From: Roseovarius sp. MMSF_3359
GTDB lineage: Bacteria > Pseudomonadota > Alphaproteobacteria > Rhodobacterales > Rhodobacteraceae
Assembly (NCBI RefSeq): GCF_030733385.1
Contig: NZ_JASHJC010000001.1
Coordinates: 434,001-498,000, forward strand
DNA length: 64,000 bases
Direction: 5' to 3'
Notes under the pieces: model-generated
What the model saw: the letters and a program-made list of their open reading frames with translations, nothing else
Told to the model about the DNA's origin: nothing
Databases searched by the model: none
Program-made: the position numbers and the translations under genes
Shown: positions 63,414 through 64,000 of the stretch, piece after piece
Layout: each line of letters starts with the position of its first letter
Position numbering within the stretch: position 1 is the first letter of the stretch

Positions 63414-63444
63414 CAGATAAGGGCTCCAGTCACTGGAAGGTCAA
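63414..63444 (-). promoter_or_regulatory. CueR-type promoter of copA
   Basis: On the minus strand TTGACC (63439-63444) serves as -35 and TATCTG (63414-63419) as -10, with the overlong 19-bp spacer typical of MerR-activated promoters. The spacer carries the dyad TCCAGT-C-ACTGGA as read on the plus strand (63425-63437), matching known CueR operators. Confidence 0.8.
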
Positions 63445-63454
63445 GGGGGTCAGG

Positions 63455-63871
63455 TCATTCCATGCGGCGATATCGAAAGACACCGGTGGCCGTCGCGATA
63501 ATCGTGCCAGCATCATCGCTTACCTTGCCTTCGGCAAAGTAGGTCTTCTGCCCCCCGCCGGTCCGCCATCCTTCGGCGATCAGACGGTTGCCGCTGGCCT
63601 GCGCCAGGTAATTCACCGTCAACGACAATGTGAGCGCCATCTGCCGCCGGTCAGGGTCACCGGTATAGCATCCGGCAAAGCCCATGGCGCTGTCCAACAG
63701 GGTGGCGTGGACACCCCCGTGCGGCAACCCCTGCCGGTTCATCAGGAACGCGGTCAGCGGAACTTCGATCCGGGCGAAATCCGGTTGCCAGGCGGTCATC
63801 TCAAAACCCAGATGCTGTTGCAGCGGATAGCTGTCTTCTATCAGCCTGGGGTCAAGTTCTGGCGTTGTCAT
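63455..63871 (-). CDS. PaaI-family hotdog thioesterase
   Basis: A 138-residue hotdog-fold acyl-CoA thioesterase. The family motif around the active site is GLPHGGVHATLLDSAMGFAG, followed by LTVNYLAQASGN. Length is typical. It overlaps by ATGA the gene cut by the right edge, so both are in one transcript. Substrate unknown. Confidence 0.92.
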   Translation of the reverse strand: MTTPELDPRLIEDSYPLQQHLGFEMTAWQPDFARIEVPLTAFLMNRQGLPHGGVHATLLDSAMGFAGCYTGDPDRRQMALTLSLTVNYLAQASGNRLIAEGWRTGGGQKTYFAEGKVSDDAGTIIATATGVFRYRRME

Positions 63872-64000
63872 TCGCAGCCTTTCGCAGCGGCCAACCCCTG
63901 TCGGGCGAAGGCGGGCACATGCGCGCCCAGCCTGAGGGCACGCGCCGGGTCAGAGGCGTTGCCATCCAGCGCGCGTTTCTTCACGCCCTGCAATATCGCG
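63868..64000 (-). CDS. C-terminal end of a gene cut by the right edge
   Basis: An open minus-strand frame enters from base 64000 and stops at 63868-63870, overlapping the thioesterase start by ATGA. About 43 residues are visible (ending GLAAAKGCE), helical and Arg/Ala-rich. The fragment is too short to name a family. Codon use is that of a normal gene. Confidence 0.7.
   Translation of the reverse strand, partial: AILQGVKKRALDGNASDPARALRLGAHVPAFARQGLAAAKGCE

Overview
The window looks like chromosomal DNA of a marine alphaproteobacterium of the Rhodobacteraceae (Roseobacter group). The evidence is the high-GC coding bias, the rpsU/COQ9 neighbourhood, the roseobacter-type DmdB-like and DmdC-like enzymes of dimethylsulfoniopropionate (DMSP) catabolism, PrpE, a Hint-domain protein, a general-stress EcfG-type promoter in front of csbD, and an enolase-superfamily protein closely resembling HpbD of Pelagibaca. 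I saw no rRNA, tRNA, CRISPR array, complete insertion sequence or phage block.

Layout. 1-7.5 kb: a membrane protein cut by the left edge in AT-rich DNA, rpsU, a COQ9-quinone reductase-sialidase-like-membrane protein run, an Lrp regulator, and a diaminopropionate ammonia-lyase/M20 amidohydrolase pair. 7.6-12.5 kb: an orphan Hcp, an unknown 383-residue protein, lepA, and an AT-rich solitary NYN nuclease gene placed directly after a near-perfect hairpin that spans the lepA stop codon. 12.7-15.2 kb: a gene-poor stretch with small secreted proteins and lipoproteins, palindromes, and an unexplained array of eight small C(U)UCGG-type hairpins. 15.2-32.6 kb: housekeeping genes (alpha/beta hydrolase, glyA, nadK, csbD, prpE, maeB, upp, SPOR protein, ppk2, dmdB-like ligase, sulfotransferase, Hint protein, L,D-transpeptidase) with several well-formed operators and terminators.

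32.7-42.3 kb: a leftward fatty-acid/short-acyl-CoA degradation operon headed by a MerR regulator: DmdC-like dehydrogenase, two small genes, a second acyl-CoA dehydrogenase, GST, a small protein, thiolase, cupin, a secreted protein, and a fused hydratase/3-hydroxyacyl-CoA dehydrogenase. Most of its junctions overlap. 42.4-46.7 kb: glycolate oxidase glcD-glcE-(membrane protein)-glcF.

48.0-59.7 kb is the most interesting region. After an aminotransferase comes a ten-gene rightward operon in which every junction overlaps or is 2 nt apart: GntR regulator, DapA-family aldolase/deaminase, aldehyde dehydrogenase, an unrecognised 229-residue protein, a non-pyrrolysine MttB-family methyltransferase, an HpbD-like hydroxyproline-betaine 2-epimerase, a cytochrome P450, two short-chain dehydrogenases and a DadA/PuuB-type FAD oxidoreductase. 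My reading is a catabolic pathway for a quaternary-amine betaine (proline betaine or 4-hydroxyproline betaine), in which MttB and/or P450 chemistry replaces the Rieske-type demethylases of known pathways. No transporter, corrinoid protein or P450 redox partner lies in the window.

59.7-64 kb: a DUF4344-type secreted metallopeptidase, a cueR-copA copper-efflux pair with a recognisable CueR promoter, a hotdog thioesterase, and the 3' end of a gene cut by the right edge.
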